Shown here: positions 17,343 through 26,459 of the stretch, piece by piece | How positions within the stretch are numbered: the first letter of the stretch is position 1 | How the letters are laid out: every line of letters starts with the position of its first letter | Source: Gammaproteobacteria bacterium | GTDB lineage: Bacteria > Pseudomonadota > Gammaproteobacteria > Legionellales > Legionellaceae | Length of the DNA: 64,000 bases | Assembly: GCA_030428185.1 (NCBI GenBank) | Contig: JAUICE010000001.1 | Location: 1-64,000, forward strand | Direction: 5' to 3' | Notes under the pieces: generated by a model | Database searches by the model: none | Told to the model about the DNA's origin: nothing | The model's input: only the letters and a program-made list of their open reading frames with translations | Position numbers and translations under genes: made by a program

Positions 17343-18113
17343 TTATAGGGAGGGTTTTCCAGGAGTGGGCTCTGGTTCTTTGTCATCATCCTCTTCACTA
17401 GTATCAACATCAACATCAGCATAGACATTACTATGGTCATCTTCAGCGTAGTAAACTGCAGCGCTAGAATGGGGTTCCTCAGGAACTGAGCTTAAGGGAG
17501 GTAAACTTTGCGAGCCAGTTTTTTCGAGAACAGAACCATAACTAGAGCGTGATGAGGCGCGCCCTCTAGCTCTCGATTGTTCCTCATCCGCAGAGGAATC
17601 AACTATAAAACGCCGATGTAAATCAATGAGTGCTTGTACATGTCCATGATAAACACCACTCACATCGCTTCTAAGAGCACTTACCATTGAGGCCTCTTCG
17701 TCATCATCTTCTTCTATAGTAGTTGGATTGTGAGGAGGATCCTCGATAGGAGGAGTTGTAGAATCAAGAATTCTGCTAGCGGGATCACCGACTTCGTGCG
17801 CAGTATCTTTATCCTTTAAGTATGTTTCCAGAATATCGAGTAACGTCTCGGAAAATCTAAAAACTTTTCTTAGTGCCATATCTTTGTTTTTAAGAACATC
17901 TTTGAGAATGGATGCTAGGTCCTTAAGCGCTGGGATCAGTACTCGTTTGATATGCTTACTGTCATCTCTAGTAAATAGCGTATAACAAAGACGACATATG
18001 TTAGAGACTAGCTCAATGAGCTCTGGAGCATTCGGCCTTTTTTTAGCAATTTCTTTAAGCCTTTGATTAATTTTCTTTTGAGCTTTTATATAGCTGCTCT
18101 TTATTTTGGGCAT
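17343..18113 (-). CDS. Unknown 256-aa protein with acidic C-terminus and EPIYA-like tyrosines; candidate effector
   Basis: No known domain. The first ~105 residues are basic and helical; the rest is low-complexity, rich in Ser, Pro, Asp and Glu and probably disordered. In that tail, tyrosines occur in motifs resembling host-kinase targets: SSYGSV (Y192), AVYYAEDD (Y221-Y222) and NVYADV (Y231), each with hydrophobic or small residues around Tyr and acidic context. The C-terminus is strongly acidic (SEEDDD) before a short PTPGKPSL end, a composition also seen in Dot/Icm substrates. The ATG at 18113 has AAGAG upstream; a GTG two codons earlier is possible. Confidence 0.72.
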   Translation of the reverse strand: MPKIKSSYIKAQKKINQRLKEIAKKRPNAPELIELVSNICRLCYTLFTRDDSKHIKRVLIPALKDLASILKDVLKNKDMALRKVFRFSETLLDILETYLKDKDTAHEVGDPASRILDSTTPPIEDPPHNPTTIEEDDDEEASMVSALRSDVSGVYHGHVQALIDLHRRFIVDSSADEEQSRARGRASSRSSYGSVLEKTGSQSLPPLSSVPEEPHSSAAVYYAEDDHSNVYADVDVDTSEEDDDKEPEPTPGKPSL

Positions 18114-18293
18114 AGCCACACTCTTGCTAGGTCTAAAAGTAAACTTTAAGTTTAACTATAGCACACCTTGAGTGTTAAAAAGGGGGGGGCAGTAACATGT
18201 AAATCTTTCAGGATTAGATAACATGCGTTTTGTCATTAAGAGGATAAACTTATCGTGATTGAATTTATATAAATTCAATGAGTTATATAAATA

Positions 18294-18408
18294 TATACCC
18301 ATGTCCTTTCATAATGCATGTTTTTAGACTTCAATATTTACTGTGGCCTAAAGAGATTAAATTATCGTAATAGACTTTAGTTTTACTCAAATTTAATCTT
18401 CTCTATCC
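18294..18408 (+). repeat. Truncated structured repeat, copy 3 (left 115 bp)
   Basis: Starts TATACCCATGTCCTTTCATA and matches the left end and first hairpin of the full element as far as CTCTATCC, where similarity stops at about 18408. The second hairpin and right TIR are missing. The right boundary falls inside the 3' end of the 669-aa gene and supplies its TAG stop (reverse complement of cta at 18403-18405). Confidence 0.85.
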
Positions 18409-20412
18409 CATAACACTTTGGTTGAGCATTGAAGTAATATCTAGCATTAGCTGCTCACTATCGGTTTTTGAGCCAGGAGTGTGCAATCTATGGCGGTGTT
18501 TTGAGAGAGTAGATGCTGTCGTGACACCATTATTTTGTGTATTAAGCATGCGCTTAAATGATTCCCGACTAAGCCTACTTTCTTCGCATTGGCTAATCTC
18601 GTTAATCAGCTGATTAAATGCTTGATGTTTTGCTCCACCTTTAGGTAAGACTTCTTGCTTTTCTTTAAGCATCATAAGCGTATTAGCCTTACTCCAGCTA
18701 GCTGATGATGGTTCAACAGGTGTTTCTTCAGTAGATATTTTATCTAGACCAGTTAAATTATCGGAGGCTTCTTGATAGTTTTTGAATATAGGCCTTGTAC
18801 CATCTGGATTAAAACAATGAAAACGATTGAGCTTGGAAGCACCTAAATGAAATAGTGTTTGCGGTATGCGAATAAAAGAGAACAACAACTGATAAAACTT
18901 AGTTGGTATATCATGACTGTGATCACAGGCATGTTGATGTTCTTCATCACTAGACTGAATCTCATCGATGTGCTCATGACTGTGCTCATTATGATTAGAT
19001 TCATGGTTGTGATTATGTGAGTGGTGTCCTAAATCAAAAAAGTAGTGCATATCCTCAAAAGACTCACTCAGTGCTGCAATAATCATGCACAGTATAGAAG
19101 GAACCCCAGGAACTTCATCAGCAGTTGCACCAATACTGACTACATGGCCAATAAAGCCTACTAAGCGAATAGGAGCCTCTATAATTTTTAGTATTGGCCT
19201 AAAGGGGTTGAAAAACTGAACGATATTTTCAGTTTTCCATGCCTTAGCGACTCCTCTAAATATAAAACGCACAGGAGCAATGACTAGAGCGATAGGAATA
19301 GATTTGATGAAGTTATTAAACTTCAGCCATGAAAGTTCACTAAAAGCTGATTTAATCGCGCCTTTAAAGTTATCCATAGTTTCTTTGATATTTTCAAGGC
19401 TAAAAATAAGCTGAGATAAACCGGTAAAGATAGGCACTATATATGCAGTAATAGCCTTAGGTATTTTCAACATAAACGGTATAACCCCTTGCTTATTTTT
19501 TGCGAGTGTCCACCAAGTACCAGCGGTAAAAAGAGTGAGGGATAGGGTTATGGCAACGAGTATCAGACTTGCAAGAACCAGAGTGATGGCATAGGCTTTT
19601 TTACCTTCTTTACATTCATGTTTTAATTCTTTAACCCACTGTCTAACTGAGTCATTCCAAACCATATCACTTAGACTGTTAAACGTTAAAAATATATAAC
19701 CAAGTCCTGCTGCAATGGCTAAGGGAATGACGAGATAAGGCATCGCAGCGGCTGAGAGTGATATAAAACTCAAAACTCCTAGTGCGTCACACATGAGAAA
19801 TAGGCTACCTAAGCCAAATAGTCCACCAACCACAAGAGCACTTGGAAAAACAAAGCGCTTAATGACGCGCTGTTTTTGTTCAATGCGTGCTTTCAAACTT
19901 TTAGGTGTTTCGTTTCTGGATGATAGAAAAGTATTAATATTAGTTAATAGTGCTTGGCTATAGTCGGTTGTAAGTGAGGCTTCATCGCTAAACAAAGTTT
20001 TCATAAAGAAGCGCAGCATCGCCTCTTTTTTTGCTTCTGCCTTTTTAAGCGCTAATTGTTGTGCTTTACTGCGTTTTTTAAGATGCTCTAGTCTATGTAA
20101 ATAATCGAGGTGAACTTTATAGTCATCTAGAAAGGCACAGGAGATATTTGTAGAGAGTATCTCTTCAAGCAGTTTGTTAGCCTCAAGTAGATAGAAGAAA
20201 TCGTTATCTAGGAGCTTGCCTAAGCCACTTTTAATATTGGCGTGATAAATTTCGGCTTCATATAGCATAGATAGGCCAAACGCTGTTATGACTACGCCCA
20301 TCACTGGGGTCAAAGCATAGAATCCAGCAAGACTGAGAAGTCCGAGGCTAAGGGTTGCTCCGGCGGTGAAACCAAAGGTTAAGCTACTACGAGATTTAGA
20401 AGCACGAGCCAT
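18403..20412 (-). CDS. Multi-pass membrane protein with histidine-rich segment, unknown
   Basis: 669 aa, family not recognised. Hydrophobic segments at about 14-48, 185-245, 272-300 and 310-340 indicate several membrane passes, with another hydrophobic stretch near 410-450. Residues about 463-500 carry some 15 histidines interspersed with Asn, Glu and Ser (LGHHSHNHNHE, EHSHEH, EHQHACDHSHD), a pattern typical of zinc, nickel or cobalt binding loops. The last ~150 residues are polar. The C-terminus ends in repeat DNA: the stop codon comes from the truncated copy at 18294-18408, so the original end may have been longer or different. Could be a metal-handling membrane protein or a translocated membrane effector. 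Confidence 0.75.
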   Translation of the reverse strand: MARASKSRSSLTFGFTAGATLSLGLLSLAGFYALTPVMGVVITAFGLSMLYEAEIYHANIKSGLGKLLDNDFFYLLEANKLLEEILSTNISCAFLDDYKVHLDYLHRLEHLKKRSKAQQLALKKAEAKKEAMLRFFMKTLFSDEASLTTDYSQALLTNINTFLSSRNETPKSLKARIEQKQRVIKRFVFPSALVVGGLFGLGSLFLMCDALGVLSFISLSAAAMPYLVIPLAIAAGLGYIFLTFNSLSDMVWNDSVRQWVKELKHECKEGKKAYAITLVLASLILVAITLSLTLFTAGTWWTLAKNKQGVIPFMLKIPKAITAYIVPIFTGLSQLIFSLENIKETMDNFKGAIKSAFSELSWLKFNNFIKSIPIALVIAPVRFIFRGVAKAWKTENIVQFFNPFRPILKIIEAPIRLVGFIGHVVSIGATADEVPGVPSILCMIIAALSESFEDMHYFFDLGHHSHNHNHESNHNEHSHEHIDEIQSSDEEHQHACDHSHDIPTKFYQLLFSFIRIPQTLFHLGASKLNRFHCFNPDGTRPIFKNYQEASDNLTGLDKISTEETPVEPSSASWSKANTLMMLKEKQEVLPKGGAKHQAFNQLINEISQCEESRLSRESFKRMLNTQNNGVTTASTLSKHRHRLHTPGSKTDSEQLMLDITSMLNQSVMG

Positions 20413-20489
20413 GATTGTGTCTATTTAATCAACAGTATGCCCACTATATCCCAAATGAGAATTGTTATCAATTAAGATAGTCACTTTCT

Positions 20490-21275
20490 TTATTCTTTTA
20501 TTCCAACACCACGTCGCAACAGCGACAAGTTGAGTAACAAAAGCAAAAATGTGGTGATCGCCAGGAAGGCAAAAGCCTTTGTGACGTTAATATCACTGAC
20601 GCCAATCATTCCATAACGAAAACCGTTAACCATATAAACAATTGGATTTAATTTTGAAACAACCCTCCAAAAGTGCGGAAGCATATCGATTGAGTAAAAA
20701 ACTCCACCCAAATAAGTCAAAGGTGTCAGAATAAACGTAGGAACAATCGCAATCTCATCAAATCGTCTAGCATATAATGCATTGGTAAAACCTAAAAGAG
20801 AAAATAAGCTTGCGGATAACACAATAAATAAGAGGGTTATTAATGGATGAACAACGCTTAGCGAAGTGAAAAAGTGGGCAACCACAGTAATAAGGCATGC
20901 AGTAAAAAAGGCTCGAATTACACCTCCTGAGATATATCCTAATATAATGGTAATATGAGCAGTCGGGCTAATCGTCAGCTCCTGTATTGAGTGCTGAAAG
21001 CGTACGCTAAAAAAAGATGAAGAGACATTGCTATAAGCATTCATGATAACGGACATCATAATTAAGCCTGGAGCAATATAGAGTGCATAATTGACCTGCT
21101 CGATATTGCCGATTCGCGCACCAATTAAGCGACCAAAGATCATAAAGTAGAGTGTGGTCGTAATCACCGGAGGTAAAAAAACCTGACTGGCAATTCGGGT
21201 CATGCGTACCCATTCGCGCCTTACAATCGTTTGAAAGGAAATAAAATTTCGTTGGAATACAAGTTTATTTATCAT
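20490..21275 (-). CDS. yadH: ABC-2 type transporter permease, YadH-like
   Basis: Membrane subunit of an ABC exporter of the ABC-2/DrrB type. The 261-aa product has six hydrophobic segments and the ABC-2 signature around LGFTNALYARRFDEIAIVPTFILTPLTYLGG followed by FYSIDMLPHFW, very like E. coli YadH. The ATPase gene lies directly upstream, its stop only 6 bp before this start, so they are one operon. Substrate unknown. Confidence 0.9.
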   Translation of the reverse strand: MINKLVFQRNFISFQTIVRREWVRMTRIASQVFLPPVITTTLYFMIFGRLIGARIGNIEQVNYALYIAPGLIMMSVIMNAYSNVSSSFFSVRFQHSIQELTISPTAHITIILGYISGGVIRAFFTACLITVVAHFFTSLSVVHPLITLLFIVLSASLFSLLGFTNALYARRFDEIAIVPTFILTPLTYLGGVFYSIDMLPHFWRVVSKLNPIVYMVNGFRYGMIGVSDINVTKAFAFLAITTFLLLLLNLSLLRRGVGIKE

Positions 21276-21281
21276 ATTGAC

Positions 21282-22181
21282 TCAGCTACTCGTTGATTTA
21301 ATTAAGTCCAAAAAAAGATTTTCAAGCCGTGTGCCTTTGTTTTTGATATGCGACACAATAATATTTTTTTGATTAAGTTCGGCAAAAACCTTATTAATCG
21401 TAATTTCAAGCTCATCTTCAGAAATACGCTTGGCCTTAAAATTATTAAACCCTGGCAGTTCGCTAATTGGGTGAGAGAGCTCTAAGACCATTGTATAATT
21501 TTCTGTGCGCTTCAAAAGTGAAGGCATATCTGTGTGCTCTATTAGCTCGCCTTTATCAATAATGGCAATTTTTCTACATAGATGTTCAGCTTCTTCAAGA
21601 TAATGAGTCGTTAAAATTATAGTTGTTCCTTGTTGATTCAGCTCATGTAAAAATGTCCACATACTATGTCTAATTTCGATATCAACACCTGCTGTTGGCT
21701 CATCAAGGATAAGCACTTTAGGTTTATGGACTAAAGCTCTTGCAATCATCAGTCGTCTTTTCATACCACCTGAGAGCTGTTTAGAAATGATATTTCGCTT
21801 ATCCCATAAACCCAGCGCATCAAGATAAAAAGCTGCGGCTTCTTTGGCTTGTTTTGCGGGGATGCCATAGAATCCTGCTTGATTTTCAAGGATTTGCATC
21901 GATGTTTCAAAGATATTGCAATTAAATTCTTGTGGAACTAAGCCTATGTGCGCTTTGACCTCGTTGGGGTGTTTGTCTAGCGATTGCCCAAAGACACTCA
22001 CTTCACCTTGAGTTTTATTGACTAGTGATGAAATGATACCAATGGTCGTTGATTTTCCAGCTCCATTTGCGCCTAGCAACGCAAAGAACTCACCTTCCTC
22101 AATATCAAAACTTATTCCCTTGACTGCTTGAAAACCATTTGAATAAGTTTTTTGTAAATTTTTTACGGATAGTGCGAGCAT
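21282..22181 (-). CDS. yadG: ABC transporter ATP-binding protein, YadG-like
   Basis: ATPase partner of the permease at 20490-21275. The 299-aa product has Walker A GANGAGKSTT, a Q-loop (VPQEFNCN), the signature LSGGMKRRL, Walker B VLILDEPTAGVD and an H-loop TTHYLEEAE. The C-terminal ~80 residues match the extra domain of the YadG/CcmA group. Transcription probably starts upstream of 22181 and runs through both genes; a short hybrid repeat lies at 22282-22400 between this operon and the divergent hydrolase. Confidence 0.92.
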   Translation of the reverse strand: MLALSVKNLQKTYSNGFQAVKGISFDIEEGEFFALLGANGAGKSTTIGIISSLVNKTQGEVSVFGQSLDKHPNEVKAHIGLVPQEFNCNIFETSMQILENQAGFYGIPAKQAKEAAAFYLDALGLWDKRNIISKQLSGGMKRRLMIARALVHKPKVLILDEPTAGVDIEIRHSMWTFLHELNQQGTTIILTTHYLEEAEHLCRKIAIIDKGELIEHTDMPSLLKRTENYTMVLELSHPISELPGFNNFKAKRISEDELEITINKVFAELNQKNIIVSHIKNKGTRLENLFLDLIKSTSS

Positions 22182-22281
22182 AATTCGATGATAAATTCTT
22201 TTTTTTAAAAGTTAGCCAATTAGTATACGCTCTCCAGGTGAAAATGCGAATAAGCATACTTGCATTGCCTTCATAACATGA

Positions 22282-22400
22282 TATACCCATGCCACCTGGA
22301 AATGCTCGTGTTTAGACTTTTGTGAAAATTAGCGCACTTCAATTTCAAACGGCTCTGACTCCATTGCTTAGAAGGTGCATTATGAAAGGACAGGAGTATA
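22282..22400 (+). repeat. Short hybrid repeat element (119 bp)
   Basis: The left end TATACCCATGCCACCTGGAA (continuing ATGCTCGTGTTTAGACTT) is a variant terminus. The right end GCATTATGAAAGGACAGGAG then TATA is the standard terminus of the family. The interior does not match the full-length copies. The same variant terminus, inverted, forms the right end of 36911-36968. The last bases join flanking DNA to make TATAAT (22397-22402) just upstream of the hydrolase gene. Confidence 0.75.
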
Positions 22401-22437
22401 ATAAAATGAATTGTACTTTTTACATCCAAATACCCAT

Positions 22438-23097
22438 ATGTTTAATCGTGATATGATTTATCAGCCAGGTGAACATAAATTGCTTCTTAAATTAGACTCT
22501 AGAAATGTCGAGGCAGTCATCACCATTCCAGATGCAGTCAAACTTGATAAACTGATACTTATTGGCCATCCACACTCTTTGCATGGTGGCTCGATGAACA
22601 ATAAAGTGGTGACTACGATTGCTAGGGCGTGCCATGATCTGGGGTATATTTCTTTGCGCTTTAATTTTCGTGGTGTGGGTTTAAGTGAGGGTGTCTTTGA
22701 TAATGGGGTGGGTGAAAGCAAAGACTATGCTGCTCTTGGTGAAGCACTCATAGAAACCTTTCCTGAAGCCAGCTTAATATTGACAGGATTTTCTTTTGGT
22801 GCGTATGTTAGCTACCGAGCTGCTTTTCTATTACATGCAAGCCATCTTATTTCTATAGCACCAGCTGTGAATCATGGTGATTTTACTGAGTTTGGTGTGC
22901 CAAAAATGAAGTGGTCAGTGATTGTCGCTAATAAAGATGAAATTGTACCTAAAGAAGATATTAAGTGCTGGCACCAAAATATCACGCCTGCGCCAACGCT
23001 TATTGAGTTTACTGATAGTAGTCATTTTTTTCATGGACAATTAGTGACGCTTAGAACGACACTTAAGGGCTTAATTGCAGATGTTAACACTGCTTAA
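22438..23097 (+). CDS. Alpha/beta hydrolase, YfhR/dienelactone-hydrolase-like
   Basis: Predicted 219-aa soluble hydrolase. It has HPHSLHGG (oxyanion region), FNFRGVGLSEG, the nucleophile elbow GFSFGAYV (Ser in G-x-S-x-G), a late Asp (NKDEIV) and His (DSSHFFHG), the usual order for this group. Proteins like this commonly sit next to zapE in related bacteria, as here, where the genes overlap by 17 bp. The start is uncertain: ATG at 22438 lacks a clear Shine-Dalgarno, while an in-frame TTG at 22411 has AGGAG 15 nt upstream. Confidence 0.85.
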   Translation: MFNRDMIYQPGEHKLLLKLDSRNVEAVITIPDAVKLDKLILIGHPHSLHGGSMNNKVVTTIARACHDLGYISLRFNFRGVGLSEGVFDNGVGESKDYAALGEALIETFPEASLILTGFSFGAYVSYRAAFLLHASHLISIAPAVNHGDFTEFGVPKMKWSVIVANKDEIVPKEDIKCWHQNITPAPTLIEFTDSSHFFHGQLVTLRTTLKGLIADVNTA

Positions 23098-24151
23098 TCG
23101 ATATTATAAACTGGTTGGAGACGGCCTTATTGTTAAAGACAGTAAACAGCTTGTGGCCATAAGCACCCTTGATAATATTACACGACACTTGTTGAAACAA
23201 AGAAAAGGACTCAGGCGTTTTCTTACAAAACGAAAACCTGCAATGGGTTTATATTTTTGGGGAGGTGTTGGTGTTGGTAAAACTTTTTTGATGGATCTCT
23301 TTTTTGAACATTTACCTTTTAACGATAAGATAAGACTTCATTTTCATCAATTTATGTATCGAGTACACACTCGTTTAACAGAGCTGCAAGGACATCCTTC
23401 ACCCCTAGAGATTGTTGCTAAAGAGTGGTCACAAGAAACTTGTGTGCTTTGTTTTGATGAGTTTTTTGTCCATGATATTGCTGATGCGATGATTTTAGAG
23501 CGCTTATTGACTCATTTATTTGATTTTGGCGTGACTTTGGTTGCTACATCTAATATTAAACCACATGACTTATATCATAAAGGGTTGCATCGCAAACGAT
23601 TTATGCCAGCTATTTCGCTGATTACTCAGTATTGTCATGTTATTCATTTAGATGGTGACAAAGATTATCGGCAAGATTTTTTTGAGAAACAAGGCGTGTA
23701 TTTTTATCCAAATAATAAGGAAAATACAAAGAGAGTTGACCACTGGTTTGATTTGTATGCTAGTGGAGAAGTAAAACAAAATAGGGTGTTATCCATTGCG
23801 AATAGAAAAATAAAAACCATTAAGGTTAGCCCAAAATCCGTATGGTTTGACTTTAAAGAGCTTTGCGCTCCACCGCGCTCCTACGTAGATTATTTAGAAA
23901 TTGCCAAACAGTATCGAACAGTGCTTGTTAGTGGCATACCTGTAATGATGGCGAATGATTTAGCTTCAATCACCTATTTTATTCATTTAATTGATGTATT
24001 TTATGATAATCAAATAAGACTCATCATGATGGCTGAAGATAAGCCTGAGCGTTTATATATACATGGAGAGAAAGAATTTGAATTTCAAAGGACTTTAAGT
24101 CGTATCGAAGAGATGCGTTCAAAAGAGTATGCTTTACGAATTCAGATGTAA
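23081..24151 (+). CDS. zapE: Cell division ATPase ZapE (AFG1 family)
   Basis: AAA-type ATPase linked to Z-ring dynamics under stress. The 356-aa product has GLYFWGGVGVGKTFLMD (Walker A), FHQFMYRVH, CFDEFFVHDIADAMIL (Walker B region) and LVATSNIKPHDLY (sensor region), all diagnostic of ZapE/AFG1. I chose the ATG at 23081; an in-frame TTG lies two codons upstream. It is coupled to the alpha/beta hydrolase by overlap, and its last 18 bp overlap the convergent symporter fusion gene. Confidence 0.92.
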   Translation: MLTLLNRYYKLVGDGLIVKDSKQLVAISTLDNITRHLLKQRKGLRRFLTKRKPAMGLYFWGGVGVGKTFLMDLFFEHLPFNDKIRLHFHQFMYRVHTRLTELQGHPSPLEIVAKEWSQETCVLCFDEFFVHDIADAMILERLLTHLFDFGVTLVATSNIKPHDLYHKGLHRKRFMPAISLITQYCHVIHLDGDKDYRQDFFEKQGVYFYPNNKENTKRVDHWFDLYASGEVKQNRVLSIANRKIKTIKVSPKSVWFDFKELCAPPRSYVDYLEIAKQYRTVLVSGIPVMMANDLASITYFIHLIDVFYDNQIRLIMMAEDKPERLYIHGEKEFEFQRTLSRIEEMRSKEYALRIQM

Positions 24152-26338
24152 CCGTTTTCTTATAGTTGTCATTAAATGTGCGCGCTTAAACGTTCTACTA
24201 GGAGCGCCATTTATCCAGTGCGCTTTATTTTCAGCAAAGAATCCTTCTTCATCTTTTATTTTTAACCAATAATTAACATACTCCAGCAGTTTAGGAGAAT
24301 GCTTTGAAAGCATGAAGGCAAATAACAATTTCGCATCAAGATCAAGTGGTGTACTTGATACATATTTAGATGATGCATTAGCCCATATGTTGGCTTGTAT
24401 TTCATTCCACAAAATCCCATCAATCTGTTTTTGCTCTAATTCATGGATGAAGTTATCTTCAAATGTTTTAAGTTCAATGAGGTTTTGCTTGGTAAAGTAA
24501 TGATGACTTAGAGATTCAAATAGAGAATCTTTAAAATACGCGATTTTTAAATCGCTATGATTAATAGAGACCGTAGAGTTGAAACGTCGCTCCTTATCTT
24601 TGGTGGTGATAATTGAAGCTTGGCACTTTAAATAAGGACTACTAAAGTGGACTTGGTTTAAGCGATCGCTGGTGACATAGATGCCACCGAGAGCAAGATC
24701 AAATTGACCGTTATTGAGTTTGTCAATCACGCTGTTCCAATTGTAGGGAACAAACTCGATACTTGCATGAAGAGACTTAGCTAAGTCGTAAGCGTAACTA
24801 ATATCAAATCCAACCAAATGTCCGCTACGATTAAAATATGAAAATGGTTTTTGATGCGCATTATAGCCAATACGTAGTATATGTGTTGCTAAAATCCTAT
24901 CGAGAGCATCCTGATTTTGTAGGGCTTTAGGTAGTGGGTGGGGATATTTGATTAGTGTAGCCTGAGTGGTTTCATGAATCTCAAAAGTATTCAGACGCTC
25001 TACAAAACGTTTACCAGGAGCGGGAAAGAAAGGACTCGTAGCTTTTGAGAGCAGTATCAGTACTAAAAAACCTGACACCAAGTGCATGCATAGTTTTCCC
25101 CATTGGATTCTGATTAAGTCAAAATAGGCAAATGCTGTGATATAGGTGAAAAAAGATAAGCCCATGACGGAGGTGGTTGCTAAACCGTAGCGAATAATCG
25201 GCATAAGACTGACATAAAAATTGGTGGTGGTCGCAGGCAAAGATAACCATTCGGATATAAATCCTAATGAGTTAATGGTCGAAGTTGATGTACCAATAGA
25301 GGACAGATAACTGATAAGAGCGACTAAAAATGGATTTTTATCACTAATTGCATGATTGTAATAGAACGCTGAGAAGAAAATAAATAAATATATAAAGCTA
25401 TTACCAATTTGTGCGAATGGATAACCCACTAAGATGCAAGTATCGACAATTTCTTTTTTATCTTTGTGGCAGGCTTTTGCCTTTTTTAAGCTTCTTTCGA
25501 TACTTCGTTGAAGAAAGGGAATTGCGGCTGCGCTTAACGTTGTTGATAAAGAGATTAAAATTGCTTTTTTAGTTTGTTTGAGAATTTCGCCATGGCTTAA
25601 GGGAATGATGCTAGACAGTAATCCTGGTAAGACCCAAAAGGTAAGTGTGATGGTGCCTGCAAAAAACAAAATCAAATAAAGATAAAGCTCTTGAAATTCA
25701 TGCTGGTTAATCGCTCCGAATGTATTGGCGAGTAAAGAAAAAATAGCAATTGGAGAAAATAATACAAGGTGTTGCCAAAATTTTAAGCACACATTGCTAA
25801 TGACTTCAAAAATAGATAAAAGTCGCTCTTTTTTATCGACTCTTTGAATAGCAATGCCAAAGAGTACACAAAATAAAATAACCGCAGGTACATAATTTAA
25901 TGATAATGCTTCAAATAAATTGGCTGGGATTAATAATGCGAGTAGTTTTTCCGTATCAAACGGTGCATGAGTGACTGTACTTGCATATGGAATGGCGTCG
26001 CTTAAGATAAAAAGGACCACGTAGGCAACAAAAAGTAATAGCAAATAACTCTTCCACCCATAAGTAAACAGTTTGAAAGAGAGGTTTGGTGTTAGCCTGC
26101 CTAGGCCGATGAGCAGTGATGAGATGATATAAGGATAGACAGCAGCTTCCATTAAGCGAATATAAATGATGCCTATGGGACTGAGTGTCGTTGCATATTC
26201 TCCGAAAATTAATCCTGCCAATATGCCGAGTAGACCACCTAAAATGACTTTAGATAATAATGTGTTTGATTTTTGACTCAAAACGAAACCAAATCCATTT
26301 GGTTGCATAATCCTAAGATACCTGAAAACCTTAGTCAT
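24134..26338 (-). CDS. Dicarboxylate/amino-acid:cation symporter fused to a periplasmic solute-binding domain
   Basis: A 734-aa fusion. Residues about 25-430 are a DAACS (DctA/GltP-type) transporter with multiple membrane segments, a serine/threonine-rich hairpin (ISLSTTLSAAAIPF) and a second one (GTSTSTINSL). After a short linker, residues about 480-720 match a family 3 extracellular solute-binding domain: LRIGYNAHQKPFSYFN, GHLVGFDISYAYDLA, LNNGQFDLALGGIYVTSDR and LKIKDEEGFF. The binding domain would face the periplasm and probably delivers amino acids to the carrier. I chose the ATG at 26338 with GAGGA upstream. The usual dicarboxylate carrier is about 430 aa, so the extension is a real fusion. 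Confidence 0.88.
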   Translation of the reverse strand: MTKVFRYLRIMQPNGFGFVLSQKSNTLLSKVILGGLLGILAGLIFGEYATTLSPIGIIYIRLMEAAVYPYIISSLLIGLGRLTPNLSFKLFTYGWKSYLLLLFVAYVVLFILSDAIPYASTVTHAPFDTEKLLALLIPANLFEALSLNYVPAVILFCVLFGIAIQRVDKKERLLSIFEVISNVCLKFWQHLVLFSPIAIFSLLANTFGAINQHEFQELYLYLILFFAGTITLTFWVLPGLLSSIIPLSHGEILKQTKKAILISLSTTLSAAAIPFLQRSIERSLKKAKACHKDKKEIVDTCILVGYPFAQIGNSFIYLFIFFSAFYYNHAISDKNPFLVALISYLSSIGTSTSTINSLGFISEWLSLPATTTNFYVSLMPIIRYGLATTSVMGLSFFTYITAFAYFDLIRIQWGKLCMHLVSGFLVLILLSKATSPFFPAPGKRFVERLNTFEIHETTQATLIKYPHPLPKALQNQDALDRILATHILRIGYNAHQKPFSYFNRSGHLVGFDISYAYDLAKSLHASIEFVPYNWNSVIDKLNNGQFDLALGGIYVTSDRLNQVHFSSPYLKCQASIITTKDKERRFNSTVSINHSDLKIAYFKDSLFESLSHHYFTKQNLIELKTFEDNFIHELEQKQIDGILWNEIQANIWANASSKYVSSTPLDLDAKLLFAFMLSKHSPKLLEYVNYWLKIKDEEGFFAENKAHWINGAPSRTFKRAHLMTTIRKRLHLNS

Positions 26339-26459
26339 AGGCAATGTCCTCGTAGTTGTAAAAATATGCTTAGTAGGGTTGCTTTAGCTTTGACGTTTCT
26401 AGTGGGCTCAATTAAGCTATAGAGATTCCATCAATGATGAATAAATATTTGGATAAAAT

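Noticed and set aside
18182-18190. Run of nine G at 18182 as a phase-variation tract
   Set aside because: It lies in the intergenic region upstream of the 256-aa gene start, in no reading frame and not at a clear promoter spacing; too little to support the claim.
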